56,266 nucleotides of DNA, taken from the NCBI GenBank assembly GCA_013138965.1, contig WTBT01000077.1, positions 1 to 56,266 on the forward strand, given 5' to 3'. The number at the start of each line of letters is the position of its first letter. Positions within the stretch are counted from its first letter, which is position 1. This DNA comes from Candidatus Aegiribacteria sp. GTDB lineage: Bacteria > Fermentibacterota > Fermentibacteria > Fermentibacterales > JCC-6. Of the stretch, positions 35,006 through 43,952 are shown one piece after another. A program made the position numbers and the translations under genes. The notes under the pieces were generated by a model, which saw nothing but the letters and a program-made list of their open reading frames with translations, was not told the origin of the DNA and did not search any database.

Positions 35006-35749
35006 TCATCCGGAGGAGGCGAGACGGCTGAACTGTCTGATCATCAGTATTAGACCCCAGAGAAGTGATATGGACATTATCAGCTTGCCACCGGTGGCTG
35101 CCATGCCCGCAATCAGGTGATCATGCCTGAGCAGATTCAGTTCGGTAAGTATAAAATTCCAGTCATGAAATCCGTAAGGGGCAGAAACACCTGTATTCCC
35201 TCCGAGAAGCTGAAGGCTGAGAGATCTCGCGTCATTTATATAGGGGGCCATGTCCAGTATGCTTTCGCCCATCCACCACAGACCTATGGAGGCGCCGAAG
35301 GTGTCACGGGTTTTGATAAGGAGGACAAGGGTACAGATCAATGGCATTATAACCTGTCCCAGGCTTCCGCCGAGGGAATGCATGACCCTGCCCAGTGGCC
35401 TGAATACTATGTGTCCCGCTTCGTGGAAAGGCAGGTTGACAAGATGCATGAAGGATCTTCCCACATAGTTGCTTTCGATGGAAGATTGGAAGAATTTAAT
35501 GCTCCATATGAACAGGAAGACAAAAACGATCATCCTTCCGACGAAGTACACAATTTCTATTTTATCCTTTGTATGGAACATGTAATCGATAATGCGCTTC
35601 AGCGGTGACCGTTTTTCAGTCTTATGGGAAGATTGCCTTTTCAGTATCCGATCGTAATCCAGCGGTTTGTACCTGCTGAAGATAAGCCCGCAGCGGAGGC
35701 ATTCCCTGTTTTCATCATTCTGTTCAAGTCTGCACTTGGGGCAGTTCAT
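35006..35749 (-). CDS. zinc-ribbon membrane protein with HEAGH motif
   Basis: The 247-residue protein begins with a zinc ribbon (CPKC near residue 3, CLRC near 17), then a charged linker, then four or five membrane helices. FHEAGHIVFRPLG supplies an HExxH metal site as in intramembrane M50-type proteases, and WWMGESILDMAPYINDA may supply the third ligand. Protease activity is inferred only from the motif. It lies 22 nt downstream of selD on the same strand and is probably co-transcribed. Confidence 0.65.
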   Translation of the reverse strand: MNCPKCRLEQNDENRECLRCGLIFSRYKPLDYDRILKRQSSHKTEKRSPLKRIIDYMFHTKDKIEIVYFVGRMIVFVFLFIWSIKFFQSSIESNYVGRSFMHLVNLPFHEAGHIVFRPLGRVMHSLGGSLGQVIMPLICTLVLLIKTRDTFGASIGLWWMGESILDMAPYINDARSLSLQLLGGNTGVSAPYGFHDWNFILTELNLLRHDHLIAGMAATGGKLIMSISLLWGLILMIRQFSRLASSG

Positions 35750-35771
35750 ATCGCCAGTTTCAAGTTCGGGT

Positions 35772-36992
35772 TCAGACTATTTCGAGCAGTACTGATGGGT
35801 CATCCTGTTGCTCAACATGTCCGATGATAGCGGTTTCGGTATCCCCATGCTCCCTGAGCGTCTTTACCAGAGCATCCGCCTGATCAGGCCTGACGGTAGC
35901 AAGCAGTCCTCCGGAGGTCTGGGCTTCAGCGAACAGGAGATAGTATTTCCTGTCAACGTTTTCTCCGATTTTCAAATAAGGGTCGACGTAATCAGAACAC
36001 TTACAGACACCCTTTGGATTGAATTTATCAAGTAGATCGGGCAGGCCTGGCAGGAGTGGCACATCTTTCGAATTTATCACTATCCTGACTTCCGCATTCC
36101 TGGCCACGGGGAGCGAATGGCCCAGAAGGCCAAAACCTGTAACATCAGTCAGGCAGCTCACATCGAACCTCTGTATTATCTCGGAGGCGTACTTGTTCAG
36201 CCGCTCCATCCAGTAAACGAAGGTACTGAACTGGTTATCGCTCAGACCGCCGTTCATCATGGCATCGCAGTAAACTCCCGTACCAATGGGTTTTGTCAGG
36301 ACTATCAGATCGCCCGGTTTAGCGTTGTCATTCGTTAGAACCGTCCGTGGGCTTGTGATTCCAGTTACACTCATACCGAAACAGAAATCATCCTGTTCCA
36401 TGGTGTGTCCTCCAAGGAGAACCACACCTGATTCATGAAGCTTTTCAGCGGCCCCGGTCAGCAGTTCCAGAATAACTTCAGGCGGGATCTTTCCCGCCGG
36501 GTAAGCCAGATGGTTCATCGCCGTGATGGCCTTGGCCCCCATGGCCCAGATATCCGAAAGACTGTTCGCGGCTGCTATCCTTCCGAAACTTCTTGGATCG
36601 TCAACTATGGGGAAGAAGAAATCAACGGTTTGAACGATAGCTATCTCGTCAGTAAGCCTGTATACCCCTGCATCGTCCATCGTTTGCATCCCGATAATAA
36701 GATTGGGTGAATCGGGCAGAGGCAGCTTTTCAAGTATCCCGGCCAGCCTGGTCGGGTTAAGTTTGCCTGCTCAACCGGCGCAGGGGCCATACTCCGTCAG
36801 CCTTATCTCTTTACCTGATGGAAGGGAACGCTGGGGAATACCGCCTTGCTGCAGTTTTTCCTGGAGAAATTCACAGTAGGTCTGCTGGTGTCTGTCATGA
36901 TGAAATGCTATGCATTCCGAACAATTCCCCCGTCTTTTACAGTCGGAGGGGCAGGGACAATTTTCTCCGTTATAAAGCCCAAAATCTGACAA
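35772..36992 (-). CDS. selD: selenide, water dikinase SelD, selenocysteine form with N-terminal Cys-rich extension
   Basis: SelD makes selenophosphate from selenide and ATP. Read through one in-frame UGA (36771-36773, codon 74), the frame gives 406 residues. Before the UGA is EIRLTEYGPCAG and after it AGKLNPTRLAGIL, so the UGA replaces the catalytic Cys of the GCGCK-type motif, as in known Sec-containing SelD. Later motifs are DDAGVYRL, DFFFPIVDDPRSFGRIAAANS, LLGGHTMEQ and TDVTGFGLLGH. Residues 1-45 are an extra Cys-rich domain (CPCPSDCKRRGNCSEC, HHDRHQQTYC) resembling DUF6485-type miniproteins, fused in frame. The start is weak (TTG 36992). Ignoring the UGA would leave a 305-residue SelD lacking its active site. 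Confidence 0.9.
36738..36756 (-). promoter_or_regulatory. SECIS-like hairpin in selD
   Basis: On the minus strand CCCGACCAGGCTGGCCGGG folds as a 4+3-bp stem with one A-C mismatch and a GGC apical loop. It starts 14 nt after the UGA, so the loop is 22 nt away, within the range used by bacterial SECIS elements. Confidence 0.7.
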
Positions 36993-37070
36993 ATCGTCTC
37001 ATTCCATAGGATAATGGTGTTGATTACCTGCCTACAGTCAGAATATACAAAAGCAGCCAGTTGGAAACAG

Positions 37071-37502
37071 TTATTCATAATCTTCTTTTGAAGGTTTGTA
37101 ATTCCTGCTTTTCTTCAGAAGGCCACGTTTTTTCTTTTCCGCCAGTCTTTCCCTTCTCGATGTCGCTGAAGGCTTCGTCTGCTTCCTTTTCACCGGAATT
37201 TCAGAAGCCTTTCTAATAAGTTTGATCAGCCTGTTCACAGCGCTTTCCCTGTTTCTTACCGGTGAGCGGTACTGCCTTGCGTGAATTACGAGAATACCTT
37301 CCCTGTTCACACGTTTGCCGCAAATCTTCTCAAGACGGTTCCTTACCTCTTCCGGAAGGGAGGGTGAGTTTTTTACATCGAATTTCAGTACGACTGCGGA
37401 TGATGTTTTGTTAACCTTCTGTCCCCCGGGGCCTCCCGAGCGGACGAATTCGAAACTCAGCTCACTCTCCAGTATACATATTTCATCCGTTATTACTATC
37501 AT
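37071..37502 (-). CDS. arfB: ArfB-type peptidyl-tRNA hydrolase (ribosome rescue)
   Basis: The 143-residue protein has the release-factor GGQ loop in FEFVRSGGPGGQKVNKTSSAV and a basic C-terminal tail (KPSATSRRERLAEKKKRGLL). This matches ArfB/YaeJ, which frees stalled ribosomes without a stop codon by inserting the tail in the mRNA channel. It lies 78 nt upstream of selD on the same strand. Confidence 0.9.
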   Translation of the reverse strand: MIVITDEICILESELSFEFVRSGGPGGQKVNKTSSAVVLKFDVKNSPSLPEEVRNRLEKICGKRVNREGILVIHARQYRSPVRNRESAVNRLIKLIRKASEIPVKRKQTKPSATSRRERLAEKKKRGLLKKSRNYKPSKEDYE

Positions 37503-37598
37503 GAATCAGTTTTCCGTCTGTTGATGATGCTTGACCTCTATATCCCAACGTATCATTGTGTCCTTATCAATACGTAATGCGGTCTGGAAAAGAAAGGG

Positions 37599-37835
37599 AT
37601 GATTATGAATCCAGTAATTCCGATAATCGCAGTTCTGGCAATCGTCGCAAGTATAATATGGATTGTGATAATGATGGGTAAGAAGCGGACAGCCGCCTGG
37701 GAAGGGTTCAAACGTTTTTGTGACCTTTCCATTCCAGCTTTTCAACGCAGGATCGAGCAGGAAGATGAAAGATCATCTTCAGTGGGAATCCGTAGGTGTT
37801 ACCGTTCACCTGTCCGATTATCAGTAAATAATTAG
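37599..37835 (+). CDS. small membrane protein, possibly truncated
   Basis: The 78-residue frame has a clear N-terminal membrane helix (NPVIPIIAVLAIVASIIWIV) followed by GKKRTAAWEGFKRFCDLS. That pattern is seen at the start of longer membrane proteins with a cytosolic domain after KKR..AW...A. The remaining 30 residues are low in hydrophobic pattern and end in the AGGGACG hairpin, so the 3' part may have been lost. AAAGG precedes ATG 37599; ATG 37605 is an alternative. Confidence 0.5.
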   Translation: MIMNPVIPIIAVLAIVASIIWIVIMMGKKRTAAWEGFKRFCDLSIPAFQRRIEQEDERSSSVGIRRCYRSPVRLSVNN

Positions 37836-37874
37836 GGACGGAGGTAATTAAGAAATCCAATTACCTCCGTCCCT
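37834..37874. repeat. 16-bp perfect hairpin of the AGGGACG class
   Basis: The arms at 37834-37849 (AGGGACGGAGGTAATT) and 37859-37874 are exact inverted copies with a 9-nt loop. The right arm abuts the stop of the minus-strand EamA gene (37875), and the left arm overlaps the stop of the plus-strand small gene. The outer heptamer is shared with the hairpin after htpG. Confidence 0.8.
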
Positions 37875-38744
37875 CTATCCTCTGCTTCTGTAGTTGATCC
37901 AGCCACCGAGTAGAATCAGTCCAGCGCCGATGAATACTGTTGCATCGGGTACCGAATCGAAGATGAGTATCTGCCATGACATAGAGAATAAAACGCTTAG
38001 ATAACCGTATATGGCGACTTCTCCGCCGGGGGCGCAGCGGTAAGCCTTTGTCATCAGTAACTGCCCTGCTGTTCCCGATATGCCTATGCATACAAGGAAA
38101 ACAAGCGATTCTAAATCGGGCATGACTCCTCCCAGTATTACTGAAGGGAGGAAGAACAGTGTGATAGCAATCGAGAACCAGAAAACGACGAGCAGAGGTC
38201 TGTCGGTTTTCCTCAGAGCTCTCAGAGTAGTATAGGCGCTTCCCGCGAACAGAGCTGAAAGGACAGCAAGTCCGGCGGGAAGTGTAAGCGGAATGGAGCC
38301 GGGCCGCAGTATCACAGCTACCCCCGCGAAACCGAGGAATACGGCAAATACCTGGATTTTTTTCAGTTTTTCACTCAGGAAGAGCCATGAGAGAATCAGT
38401 ACGAAAAAGGGACTGAGTTTATTGATCGTCACTGCTTCCGCCAGGGGCATACCTTCTACCGCGATGAAATAGGTGAGCATTCCAGCTATCCCGAACAGGG
38501 ATCTTGCTCCAAGCAGGACCGGACTGCCCGGTCTGAATGAAATACCCCTAGCACGAAGTACAATCGCCAGAACAATGGTCGCTATAACCCCCCTCATGAA
38601 AAGTTTCTGCGTTGTGGGTATTCCTGAATCCGCCGGGATAAGCTTTACAAATACGGGTACTATTGAAAGGAAAAGGGCGGCCAGGATCATGAACAGAGCA
38701 GCTTTTCCCCGTGGAGTGTCAAACACTAGGAGTGTGTCCGGCAA
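37875..38744 (-). CDS. EamA/DMT-family transporter
   Basis: The 289-residue protein has about ten hydrophobic helices in two EamA repeats. Motifs include MRGVIATIVLAIVLRARG, FIAVEGMPLAEAVTINKLSPF and GISGTAGQLLMTKAYRCAPGG. It is a drug/metabolite exporter family member of unknown substrate. The frame opens with TTG 38744, which lies inside the left end of a MITE-like repeat; a GTG six codons later is an alternative. The element may have replaced the native start region. Confidence 0.82.
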   Translation of the reverse strand: MPDTLLVFDTPRGKAALFMILAALFLSIVPVFVKLIPADSGIPTTQKLFMRGVIATIVLAIVLRARGISFRPGSPVLLGARSLFGIAGMLTYFIAVEGMPLAEAVTINKLSPFFVLILSWLFLSEKLKKIQVFAVFLGFAGVAVILRPGSIPLTLPAGLAVLSALFAGSAYTTLRALRKTDRPLLVVFWFSIAITLFFLPSVILGGVMPDLESLVFLVCIGISGTAGQLLMTKAYRCAPGGEVAIYGYLSVLFSMSWQILIFDSVPDATVFIGAGLILLGGWINYRSRG

Positions 38745-38882
38745 TGTGCATTGAGCAGAATATCCTCACGGCTGAGATAGAATGCTCGTAGATTTGAGGA
38801 GAATACTGGATGTATTTGACGATAATATGCGAGTATTATAGCCAGCTGTGTGGGTTTTATGCCAATGTTTCATTGTTGGTCA
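38735..38882. mobile_element. MITE-like repeat, copy 2
   Basis: This copy aligns along its length with 14628-14777. Terminal repeats are degenerate (TGTCCGGCAATG and CATTGTTGGTCA). It fills the whole space between the EamA and DUF362 genes; its ends reach into the start of one and supply the stop and last codons of the other. Confidence 0.7.
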
Positions 38883-39970
38883 CGCTCCAGGACTTTTAGC
38901 AGCTCGTATTCCATGGAACCCAGTCCAAGGGATTCGGCGATGGAAAGCTGAAGGGTTCCGTTGATATCCGGCCGGTAGGCGCTGAATTTGTCTATTCCAG
39001 CTTCGGCTCTGACGGGAGAATTCTTTGCAGCGGGAGCCGCCGTGACAAGATCAAGCGATGCCATATCAATGGCGACAGGATCAGCTGATGCCAGTATGCC
39101 TATATCGTCAACAAGTGGTGGAGCTATATCCTTCATACAATCGCAGTCGGGAACAACCGACGTAACGAAATTAACGTATAGTAACGGGTTGGAAACGCTG
39201 ACTGCTGCGTACGCGTATTCAATCATTCTTCTCATGAAAACGCTCATGTTCTGATCCCAGCTTACCCTTACTGCCCCCTCCGGGCAGCGTCCCAAACATT
39301 CTCCGCAGCCGGTACAGATATCGGTATCTATTGAAGCGTGGCTGTCGATACTGATGGCTTTCACATGACAGTGGGCAGCACAGATACCGCAGGCGGAACA
39401 CTTATCAGTATTTATCAACGGCTTCACCGATGAATGCTGATACAGCTTGCCTGCTCTGGAAGCACAGCCCATGCCAAGGTTTTTCAGAGCTCCTCCGAAA
39501 CCTGTTAGAAGGTGTCCCTTGAAATGGCTGATTATAACCATGGCGTCCGAATTTGAGATAATGGAGGCAATATGAGCTTCATCGGCCTGGAAGCCTTCAG
39601 GCATCTTCACTATTGTCTCATCTTCACCGTGAAGGCCATCGGCAATTATGAACGGTGGTGTCCATGGCAGACCGAATCCATGTTCATGGGCCAGATGAAG
39701 GTAATCGGGCGCGGACATTCTCTTTCCCGGATAAAGGACGGTGGTATCGGTAAGAAATATCCTGTCCGTTCCCGGGCCGATGGCTTCGATAACTCTGTTC
39801 ACATTATCGGGGCTTACATATGAGGAATTCCCCTCTTCTCCGGGATGTATTTTCACCGCAACAGTATCCGTCGGGAGTATTCTCTTTCCGCTTACTATCT
39901 TACTCAGCAGTTTTGTAAATCCTCCCTCCATCGAGGCTTTATCAATCGGCAGAAAGAAAACTTTTGACAT
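38870..39970 (-). CDS. DUF362 / 4Fe-4S ferredoxin-domain protein
   Basis: The 366-residue protein has the N-terminal DUF362 pattern (VAVKIHPGEEGNSSYVSP, and SHFKGHLLTGFGGALKNLGMG). It carries two 4Fe-4S motifs, CSACGICAAHC and CTGCGECLGRC, inserted in the middle, then ASADPVAIDMASLD. Such proteins are common in anaerobes; the reaction is unknown. The last four codons and stop lie in the MITE-like repeat. It diverges from alr. Confidence 0.85.
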   Translation of the reverse strand: MSKVFFLPIDKASMEGGFTKLLSKIVSGKRILPTDTVAVKIHPGEEGNSSYVSPDNVNRVIEAIGPGTDRIFLTDTTVLYPGKRMSAPDYLHLAHEHGFGLPWTPPFIIADGLHGEDETIVKMPEGFQADEAHIASIISNSDAMVIISHFKGHLLTGFGGALKNLGMGCASRAGKLYQHSSVKPLINTDKCSACGICAAHCHVKAISIDSHASIDTDICTGCGECLGRCPEGAVRVSWDQNMSVFMRRMIEYAYAAVSVSNPLLYVNFVTSVVPDCDCMKDIAPPLVDDIGILASADPVAIDMASLDLVTAAPAAKNSPVRAEAGIDKFSAYRPDINGTLQLSIAESLGLGSMEYELLKVLERDQQ

Positions 39971-40028
39971 GATTCCGCTCCTTTCCCGGCCTGATTCAAG
40001 ATGCTCATCCTTGCATAGAGAATATACG

Positions 40029-41189
40029 ATGTTTATAAATTATGCTATGGGATATCTTAAATGGATAGAGATCGAAGAGTCTGCGCCGGACTGGAATCTT
40101 GGACAGCTTAAATCCTGTTCTGAGAATGAGGACCTGCTTTTCTGCGCTGTTGTAAAATCAAACGCTTACGGACACGGGGCAGGTGAGATCACCTCTCTGC
40201 TTCCCTCGGCTGACTGGTTTGCCGTTAATTCCCTTGATGAGGGTCTTGAACTCAGACTTTGCGGTATCAAGAGGCCAATTCTGCTGCTTGGTCATGTGCT
40301 TATAGAGAGGCTTCCTGAAGCTGTCGACGCCAACCTGAGATTAACGGTTTACAACATGGAAACACTTGAAAAACTGGAGAAGATTCTGAATCATGGAGTA
40401 AACTGCAGGGTACATGTTAAAATAGAAACCGGTACAGGAAGACAGGGCCTCCTCCCCGAAAACGTTTCCGAATTCATACGTAGAGCCTCCGGGACCCCAG
40501 GCCTGGAAATAGAGGGGCTGTCTACTCACTTCGCCAACATAGAGGATACGCTGAATCATGAGTACGCTGAAGAACAGCTCCGAATTTTCAGGGAAGTGGT
40601 TGAAACAGTCAGGGAATCGGGAGTATATCCTCCTGTTATTCATACCGCATGCACCGCAGCGACCATTCTATTTCCTGAAACACATTTCAACATGCTCAGA
40701 ACCGGGATCGGTCTTTACGGGCTCTGGCCATCCAGGGAAACGTTCCTGTCGGCCCAGTCGAACGGTATTCCCGTTCCGGATCTAAAGCCTGTTCTATCCT
40801 GGAAGACCCGTATAGTTCAGATAAAGGAATTTCCCGCAGGCAGCTATATAGGCTACGGATGCACATTCAAAACAAGCAGAAGGACAAGACTCGGCGTGCT
40901 GCCGGTGGGTTATGCCGACGGTTACGACAGGAGATGCGGAAATTCGGCGCACGTACTGGTTAGAGGGAAAAGGGCACCTCTTCTCGGACGTGTATGCATG
41001 AATCTGATAATGATAGATCTCACCGATATTCCCGCAGCATCCCTCGAGGATACTGCTGTTCTTCTGGGTAGAGATTGTAATGAGATAATTACGGCTGAGA
41101 TGATGGCCGAATGGATCGGTACGATAAACTATGAAATTGTAACTCGTCTCAGCCCCTTTCTTCCAAGGATCATAGTAAGGAGAGGATGA
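40029..41189 (+). CDS. alr: alanine racemase
   Basis: PLP enzyme that interconverts L- and D-alanine for peptidoglycan. The 386-residue protein has the PLP lysine in AVVKSNAYGHG, ETGTGRQGL, LSTHFANIED, the MLRTGIGLYG strand, and the second catalytic Tyr in YIGYGCTFKTSR. ATG 40029 is used; the frame extends upstream to 39741 but only as antisense of the DUF362 gene. ATG 40047 is also possible. The next gene begins 4 nt after its stop. Confidence 0.92.
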   Translation: MFINYAMGYLKWIEIEESAPDWNLGQLKSCSENEDLLFCAVVKSNAYGHGAGEITSLLPSADWFAVNSLDEGLELRLCGIKRPILLLGHVLIERLPEAVDANLRLTVYNMETLEKLEKILNHGVNCRVHVKIETGTGRQGLLPENVSEFIRRASGTPGLEIEGLSTHFANIEDTLNHEYAEEQLRIFREVVETVRESGVYPPVIHTACTAATILFPETHFNMLRTGIGLYGLWPSRETFLSAQSNGIPVPDLKPVLSWKTRIVQIKEFPAGSYIGYGCTFKTSRRTRLGVLPVGYADGYDRRCGNSAHVLVRGKRAPLLGRVCMNLIMIDLTDIPAASLEDTAVLLGRDCNEIITAEMMAEWIGTINYEIVTRLSPFLPRIIVRRG

Positions 41190-41193
41190 ACAA

Positions 41194-41958
41194 GTGTACA
41201 TAGATGTAATTGGTGTTGACGGATCAAAGCAGTTTGGATGCAATCTCTGTTCCATGCTTCTGGGGGAATCGGTTCTGCTGGACGCAGGCTCGGCTTCCAT
41301 GCTGTCCGGACAGCAGCAGCGGAATGTAGAAATGGTTCTTCTTACTCATGCCCACCTTGATCATGTTCTAGAGCTGGGTTTCATGGTCGATGCAACGGTT
41401 GCCATAAGGGATGAGCCTCTCAGGGTCATGGGCAGTAAAGCATGCCTTGATATAGTGAGAAAGCATTACATGAACGATCTGATCTGGCCGGATTTCAGCC
41501 GGATAAAGACCTCTATCGGTCCTGCACTGGTTTATGAGACCATTGAAGACAGGAAATGGTTCGACCTGCCCGGGGGAATAACCGCATGGGCAGAGCCTGT
41601 CTGTCACGGAGCGGGTGCCAGGGGGTTCCTGTTAAGGTCGGAAACCGGTTCCATCCTTCATACCGGGGACACGGGGCCAACCTGTTCCATCTGGGAGAAA
41701 GCCGCGGAGTTGAAAGACCTTAAAATGATCATAGCTGAAATATCTTTCCCTGATCAGAAGACGGATGTAGCAATAGCAAGCAACCACCTGACTTCGTCAC
41801 TCCTCGAGCGGGAACTGAATAAGCTGAACAGGCCTGATGTTCCGGTTTATGTTTTTCATCTGAAACCGTGGGAAAGGCATGAGATCGAGAAGGACGTTGC
41901 CCGGAGATTCCGTGACAGAGTGGTAGTACTCCGGCGGGGAGACAGGCTGGAATTCTGA
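41194..41958 (+). CDS. MBL-fold hydrolase, class II cyclic-nucleotide phosphodiesterase-like
   Basis: The 254-residue protein has the metallo-beta-lactamase site THAHLDH, the further ligand Asp in HTGDTGPT, a second His in SNHLT and a final HLKPW. The pattern SKQFGCNLCSMLL...LLDAG near the N terminus and the SNHL segment match class II 3',5'-cyclic-nucleotide phosphodiesterases. Its substrate is not proven. GTG 41194 follows GGAG at 41180-41183. It is co-transcribed with alr. Confidence 0.75.
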   Translation: MYIDVIGVDGSKQFGCNLCSMLLGESVLLDAGSASMLSGQQQRNVEMVLLTHAHLDHVLELGFMVDATVAIRDEPLRVMGSKACLDIVRKHYMNDLIWPDFSRIKTSIGPALVYETIEDRKWFDLPGGITAWAEPVCHGAGARGFLLRSETGSILHTGDTGPTCSIWEKAAELKDLKMIIAEISFPDQKTDVAIASNHLTSSLLERELNKLNRPDVPVYVFHLKPWERHEIEKDVARRFRDRVVVLRRGDRLEF

Positions 41959-42018
41959 CGGTACCGGGTCTTTACTTTTAGCATTCTTATTCAATCGGGA
42001 TAACGAATTAAGGGGAAG

Positions 42019-43176
42019 ATGAGAACAGGCCTTGACAGACTTGACAGGGAAATGCTACCCGGCTGCAAGATAGGGCTTCTTTCCCATTATGCGGCTGTCA
42101 ATTCAGGATACCGCTCTTCGCTGGAAATCCTTGCAGCCATGCCGGAAGTTGAACTTCTAATGCTGTTCGGTCCCCAGCACGGCTGGAGCGGAGAGACTCA
42201 GGACAACATGATAGAATGGGAAGGATATACTCATCCTGAATACGGGATACCGGTTTACAGTCTGTACGGCAGATGCCGGAAACCTGACCCGGAGATGCTT
42301 CAGGGACTTGATTGTCTGGTGGTGGATCTCCAGGATGTGGGAGCAAGATACTACACTTACATTTACACAATGGCTTACTGTATGAGGGCATGCCGCTCCG
42401 CGGGTGTGCCCGTTGTCGTGCTTGACAGGCCCAATCCACTCGGTATTTCAGTAATAGAGGGAAAGCCGCTCAGGAAAGGATACGAATCCTTCGTGGGGCT
42501 TTACCCCATTCCAGTCAGGCATGGTCTGACTATTGGAGAACTGGCCCTTCTTTTCGCCCGGCTTGATGATCTGCCTGAACCTGAAGTTATCCGAATGGAT
42601 GGATGGGACGGAGAAGGCATCCCGGCTGATTGTCAATGGGTATCCCCTTCCCCCAACATGCCAACTGTAGAAACAGCATTGGTATATCCTGGAATGTGTC
42701 TTCTGGAAGCCACTAACCTCTCCGAGGGAAGAGGAACAACAAAACCCTTTAATGTTTTCGGAGCTCCATGGATAAATGGAGAAGAACTTTGCAGTAAACT
42801 TAACGGAACGATCTTTCTGGAGGGCGCTGTCCTCAGGCCGCACGCATTCATTCCAACATTCAACAAGCACGCCTGCGAAATGTGCTACGGTGGTGAGATT
42901 CACGTTTTGGACAGGTTCATGTTCAGACCATTAAGAACCGCACTGGGCATTCTGCTTGAATCTTTTAGATATTCCCGGACCAGGTGGAACGATCCGCCAT
43001 ACGAATACGAGTTCAGGAAAATGCCTGTTGATATTCTATCGGGAGGACCGGAGGTAAGGGAAGCCGTAAACGGAGATGATTCCGAAAAGCTCCTTGAGCT
43101 GGCGCGCGGCAATCCTGTCCGGCATTCGGAGTTAACCCGTGATATTCTTCTATACGAGAGGGAGTTCCGCAGTTGA
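42019..43176 (+). CDS. DUF1343 / NamZ-type exo-N-acetylmuramidase family protein
   Basis: The 385-residue protein matches DUF1343: RTGLDRL, KIGLLSHYAAVN, LFGPQHGWSGETQDNM, PVYSLYG, LVVDLQDVGARYYTYIYTM, LDRPNPLG, and LLEATNLSEGRGTTKPF. NamZ family members remove terminal MurNAc from peptidoglycan fragments. No signal peptide is present, so it acts in the cytosol, consistent with cell-wall recycling beside alr. The stop overlaps the next TTG start. Confidence 0.88.
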   Translation: MRTGLDRLDREMLPGCKIGLLSHYAAVNSGYRSSLEILAAMPEVELLMLFGPQHGWSGETQDNMIEWEGYTHPEYGIPVYSLYGRCRKPDPEMLQGLDCLVVDLQDVGARYYTYIYTMAYCMRACRSAGVPVVVLDRPNPLGISVIEGKPLRKGYESFVGLYPIPVRHGLTIGELALLFARLDDLPEPEVIRMDGWDGEGIPADCQWVSPSPNMPTVETALVYPGMCLLEATNLSEGRGTTKPFNVFGAPWINGEELCSKLNGTIFLEGAVLRPHAFIPTFNKHACEMCYGGEIHVLDRFMFRPLRTALGILLESFRYSRTRWNDPPYEYEFRKMPVDILSGGPEVREAVNGDDSEKLLELARGNPVRHSELTRDILLYEREFRS

Positions 43177-43952
43177 GAATAGGGATAATATCGGATATTC
43201 ATGGAAATCTGCCAGGCCTCGAGGTGTGCCTGAAAGCACTTGCTGAAGAGGGCGTTGACCAGATTGTCTGCCTTGGGGATCTTGTTCAGTTCGGCCCGTT
43301 TCCAACGGAAGTGATCGATCTCCTGCACCGAAATAACATTGATACAGTTCAGGGAAACTGTGACCGGGCGGTGGCAAAAGGGAGAGATAATACGGGAGAC
43401 CCGTTTGAGAATGTTCACTGGGAACACCTGGCCGCGGATATGCTTGAATGGACAAAGGACCAGGTAACCCTCGAGCAGAAGAGATACCTGAAGAAACTCC
43501 CGGCTGAACTGAGGTTCAAAGTTAGAAGCAGGCGCATACTGTGCGTTCATGGCCTGCCGGGCAATATCAACGGAAGTATACAGCGAAGCGCATCAAATGA
43601 AGTATACGATTTCATGCTTGAGAGGAATTCCTGTGATATTCTGATCGTGGGGCATACACATGAAATGTTTCTTCAGCCCAGAGGCAGGCGGATGATAATA
43701 AATCCGGGAAGCATTGGCGGAGGAACCATTCCCGGGGTAGCAACGATGGCTGTTCTTGATATCAGTGAAGAGAACACAACAGCATCCGTCTGCTGGCACA
43801 GGATCCCGTTCGATACGGTTTTGTATGAGAACAAGTACAGGCATGAAGGTCTGCCGGAGACCTTTCTTAAATGTATTCTCCTTGGCAGGGACCCAAGGGG
43901 GAAGTGGCATACTGATGATTATACCAGGAGGCAGAAATGGGCAAAGCTCTAA
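43173..43952 (+). CDS. metallophosphoesterase (YfcE/MJ0936-like)
   Basis: The 259-residue calcineurin-like phosphoesterase has metal motifs ISDIHGNLPGLE, CLGDLVQFGPFP, GNCD, VHGLPGN and IVGHTHEMF, then INPGSIG. It hydrolyses phosphodiesters; the substrate is unknown. TTG 43173 overlaps the previous stop, and the end overlaps the leuC-type gene by 16 nt, so four or five genes form one operon. Confidence 0.88.
   Translation: MRIGIISDIHGNLPGLEVCLKALAEEGVDQIVCLGDLVQFGPFPTEVIDLLHRNNIDTVQGNCDRAVAKGRDNTGDPFENVHWEHLAADMLEWTKDQVTLEQKRYLKKLPAELRFKVRSRRILCVHGLPGNINGSIQRSASNEVYDFMLERNSCDILIVGHTHEMFLQPRGRRMIINPGSIGGGTIPGVATMAVLDISEENTTASVCWHRIPFDTVLYENKYRHEGLPETFLKCILLGRDPRGKWHTDDYTRRQKWAKL

Noticed and set aside
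34844-35053. Plus-strand frame with a hydrophobic stretch next to the zinc-ribbon gene
   Set aside because: It overlaps the real gene on the other strand and has no ribosome site or recognisable domain.
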